NCBI GenBank assembly: GCA_026994795.1 | Contig: JALWQB010000236.1 | Location: 1-37,010 of the forward strand | Length of the DNA stretch: 37,010 nucleotides | Reading direction: 5' to 3' | DNA from: Deltaproteobacteria bacterium | GTDB taxonomy: Bacteria; Desulfobacterota; Dissulfuribacteria; Dissulfuribacterales; Dissulfuribacteraceae | Shown: in pieces, positions 35,542 to 37,010 of the stretch | How the letters are laid out: each line of letters begins with the position of its first letter | Numbering within the stretch: the first letter of the stretch is position 1 | Notes under the pieces: model-generated | Databases searched by the model: none | Told to the model about the DNA's origin: nothing | What the model saw: the letters and a program-made list of their open reading frames with translations, nothing else | Translations under genes and position numbers: made by a program

Positions 35542-36010
35542 GGTCAGGATTTTTACTGATGGCGCATGTTCCGGAAACCCTGGCCCTGGCGGTTATGCCG
35601 CTATACTCATCTATAAGAATTATAAAAAAGAGATATATGGCTGGTGCTCCAATACCACAAATAACAGGATGGAGCTTTTGGCGGCAATAAGGGGCATTGA
35701 GGCGCTGAAAAAAAGGTGCAGGGTTGTTCTCTATACTGACTCTTCTTATCTCAAAGATGGCATGACCACATGGATAAAGAACTGGATTCAAAAAGGGAGA
35801 TTGAGTGATAGCAAAAAGGGCGTTAAAAATAAGGACCTGTGGAGATTGCTTTTAGAGCTCAATAAGAAACACGATATGACATATAAGTGGGTAAGGGGAC
35901 ATTCTGGGGACAAAATGAATGAGAGGGCGGATACTCTTGCGCGAATGGCCATAAAAAAGGGGCAGGATGGACAGTTAAAAGAGGATCAGGCGGGTCTTTT
36001 ACAGCAATAG
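35519..36010 (+). CDS. rnhA: Ribonuclease HI
   Basis: RNase HI cleaves the RNA strand of RNA-DNA hybrids. The DEDD active site is complete: D14 in RIFTDGACSGNPGPGGYA, E in NNRMELLAAI, D in VVLYTDSSYLKDG, and the last D in MNERADTLAR after the VRGHSGD loop. I choose TTG at 35519 because ACAGGAGGAAGC lies at ideal distance before it, giving about 163 residues starting MPADSLPEVRIFTDG. The frame's first ATG at 35486 would add residues unrelated to the family. The start lies inside the 3' end of the ykgJ-like gene. The last 25 bases overlap the end of ubiE on the opposite strand. Confidence 0.93.
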   Translation: MPADSLPEVRIFTDGACSGNPGPGGYAAILIYKNYKKEIYGWCSNTTNNRMELLAAIRGIEALKKRCRVVLYTDSSYLKDGMTTWIKNWIQKGRLSDSKKGVKNKDLWRLLLELNKKHDMTYKWVRGHSGDKMNERADTLARMAIKKGQDGQLKEDQAGLLQQ

Positions 36011-36702
36011 AGGGTAACTACTCCAAAGGTAAGAGGGGTTATATTGACCTCTTCAAACCCGGCGCCATCTAACATGGATGCAATATGCTCAGGAGGCGGA
36101 AATTCCTGAATTGAGGTTGCCAGATAACGATATGCCTCTTTATCTCCTGATATAATACCGCCTATAATGGGCAATATGTTATTGAGATAGAAAAAATAGA
36201 GAGGGGCAAAAAGAGGGGATTTCGGCCTTGAGAACTCAAGTATGGCAAGATAGCCCCCTGGCCTCAATACCCTGAACATTTCATTTATGCCCCTTTTATA
36301 ATCCTGCAAGTTGCGAAGGCCAAAGGCAATAGTAACAGCGCTAAAAGTATGGTCTTTAAAGGGAATTAGCTCTGCATCTCCCTGAATAAGCGAGATATTT
36401 AACCTGTTTTTCGTATTATTCAGCCTGAAGCGTCCAAACTTGAGCATCTCAAGGCAAAAGTCAAGGGCTGCTACGCCCCTTTTTAACCTCCTTTCTATCT
36501 CTATTGAAAGAGGCAGGGTCCCTGCGCATAAATCAAGCACAGGGCCATGAGGCGCAGTAGATATTGCCTTTACTGTAATAGAGCGCCACTTTTTGTCCTC
36601 ATTAAGGCTTAAAAGTGTGTTTAATAAGTCATAACGGCGTGTTACAGTAGAAAATTTTTCTTTTACAAATGCCTTTTTTTCATTATGCTTATATAACGCC
36701 AT
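35986..36702 (-). CDS. ubiE: Demethylmenaquinone / ubiquinone methyltransferase UbiE/MenG
   Basis: This SAM-dependent C-methyltransferase acts late in quinone synthesis. The 238-residue protein has FVKEKFSTVTRRYDLLNTLLSL at the N-terminus, SAM motif I VLDLCAGTLPLSIEI (about 54-68), LIQGDAELIPFKDHTFSAVTIAFGLRNL, and FRVLRPGGYLAILEFSRPK, all typical of UbiE/MenG. GVVTLYCCKRPA ends the protein. Whether the substrate is demethylmenaquinone or a ubiquinone precursor cannot be read from the sequence; menaquinone would be expected for an anaerobe. It converges on rnhA with a 25-base overlap of coding ends. Confidence 0.94.
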   Translation of the reverse strand: MALYKHNEKKAFVKEKFSTVTRRYDLLNTLLSLNEDKKWRSITVKAISTAPHGPVLDLCAGTLPLSIEIERRLKRGVAALDFCLEMLKFGRFRLNNTKNRLNISLIQGDAELIPFKDHTFSAVTIAFGLRNLQDYKRGINEMFRVLRPGGYLAILEFSRPKSPLFAPLYFFYLNNILPIIGGIISGDKEAYRYLATSIQEFPPPEHIASMLDGAGFEEVNITPLTFGVVTLYCCKRPA

Positions 36703-36951
36703 AACAGCATAATAGTGTAAAAGAGGAGATTTTACAAGTAATAAGGTCAGCGAGTTAAAAAAGTTAGTCTATTTAGCAAGTTAAGAGCGCTTGAAAAGAT
36801 ATGCCTACCAGGTATATTTTTCATCTATCTATAATATCTAATATAAAGGATAGTTATGTGTTTTAAATTTTATGTTTTACTTGAAATACTGTAAATTCTA
36901 TCTTATAAGATTTTTTTGATATAATATGAAAAACTAAAATAGGATTTAACC
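36703..36951. other. AT-rich intergenic region upstream of ubiE and the partial DUF4160 gene
   Basis: I see no gene or RNA gene in this stretch. It contains the leader of ubiE (minus strand), a small imperfect palindrome (ATATGCCTaccAGGTATAT, about 36798-36817), and the promoter-like elements of the rightward gene at the window edge. Confidence 0.5.
36881..36909 (+). promoter_or_regulatory. Sigma70-type promoter before the partial DUF4160 gene
   Basis: TTGAAA (36881-36886) and TATAAG (36904-36909) are 17 bases apart. A second candidate -10, TATAAT, is at 36920-36925. Either would place the start 20-40 bases before the TTG start codon of the gene that follows. Confidence 0.5.
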
Positions 36952-37010
36952 TTGCCGACTTTATTGAACAAAAAAGGTTTTAAGTTTTTCTTTTATGCAA
37001 ATGAGCATGA
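36952..37010 (+). CDS. DUF4160-like protein, N-terminal fragment cut by the window edge
   Basis: A TTG codon at 36952, preceded by AGGA at 36941, opens a frame reading MPTLLNKKGFKFFFYANEHE up to the end of the window. This matches the usual beginning of DUF4160 proteins (MPTV-x-R-x-x-G-F/Y-R/K-F-F-F-Y-S-N-E). These short proteins are often encoded next to DUF2442 genes and are suspected toxin-antitoxin-like pairs of unknown function. Only about 20 residues are visible, so the assignment rests on that start motif. Confidence 0.6.
   Translation, partial: MPTLLNKKGFKFFFYANEH

Overview
The window is a gene-dense stretch from a Gram-negative bacterium. It carries an outer-membrane secretin with type II secretion partners, a FtsEX-EnvC module, a MurE with the DNPR motif typical of meso-diaminopimelate-adding enzymes, and a GlnB/GlnD/GSI nitrogen circuit. 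The gene orders look most like deltaproteobacterial (Desulfobacterota-type) or neighbouring lineages. That placement is an inference from gene content only; no rRNA or other phylogenetic marker was analysed.

Layout. 1-176: one copy of a dispersed palindromic repeat. 177-1527 (+): smpB, an orphan leuD and a half-length UPF0016/GDT1-like membrane protein. 1577-6634 (+): a type II secretion module in the order gspL (PilM-PilN type), gspM, gspD and a GspC/PilP-like protein. 6688-22559 (-): a complete-looking division and cell wall (dcw) cluster, read from right to left as mraZ, rsmH, ftsL, ftsI-like, murE-murF fusion, mraY, murD, murG, murC, murB, ftsQ, ftsA, ftsZ. It starts from a near-consensus sigma70 promoter that overlaps three 10-bp-spaced MraZ boxes. 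22759-27652 (-): envC-like, ftsX, ftsE, bacteriohemerythrin and leucyl aminopeptidase (pepA). 27653-28379: a 727-bp noncoding, repeat-rich region ending in a sigma54-type promoter. 28380-34082 (+): amt, glnB, glnD, glnA, closed by a strong rho-independent terminator. 34366-36010 (+): a small unrecognised ORF with its own promoter, a YkgJ-type cysteine cluster protein and RNase HI. 35986-36702 (-): ubiE/menG. At the right edge the first 59 bases of a probable DUF4160 gene run off the window.

How the genes work together. The dcw cluster supplies the cytoplasmic Mur pathway, lipid I/II synthesis (MraY, MurG), the Z-ring (FtsZ, FtsA) and the FtsQ/FtsL scaffold. FtsEX with its coiled-coil EnvC-like partner would control septal hydrolysis. 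The nitrogen operon is a closed circuit: ammonium channel, its PII regulator, the PII uridylyltransferase and the glutamine synthetase output.

The most notable observation is in the septal synthase position. The FtsI-like protein keeps the transmembrane and dimerisation parts of a class B PBP, but its transpeptidase domain is shortened and none of the three active-site motifs (SxxK, SxN, KTG) is found where it belongs. In addition ftsW, normally between murD and murG, is absent, and murD and murG overlap. This suggests that septal peptidoglycan synthesis uses enzymes encoded elsewhere, with this FtsI kept as a structural or regulatory pseudoenzyme.
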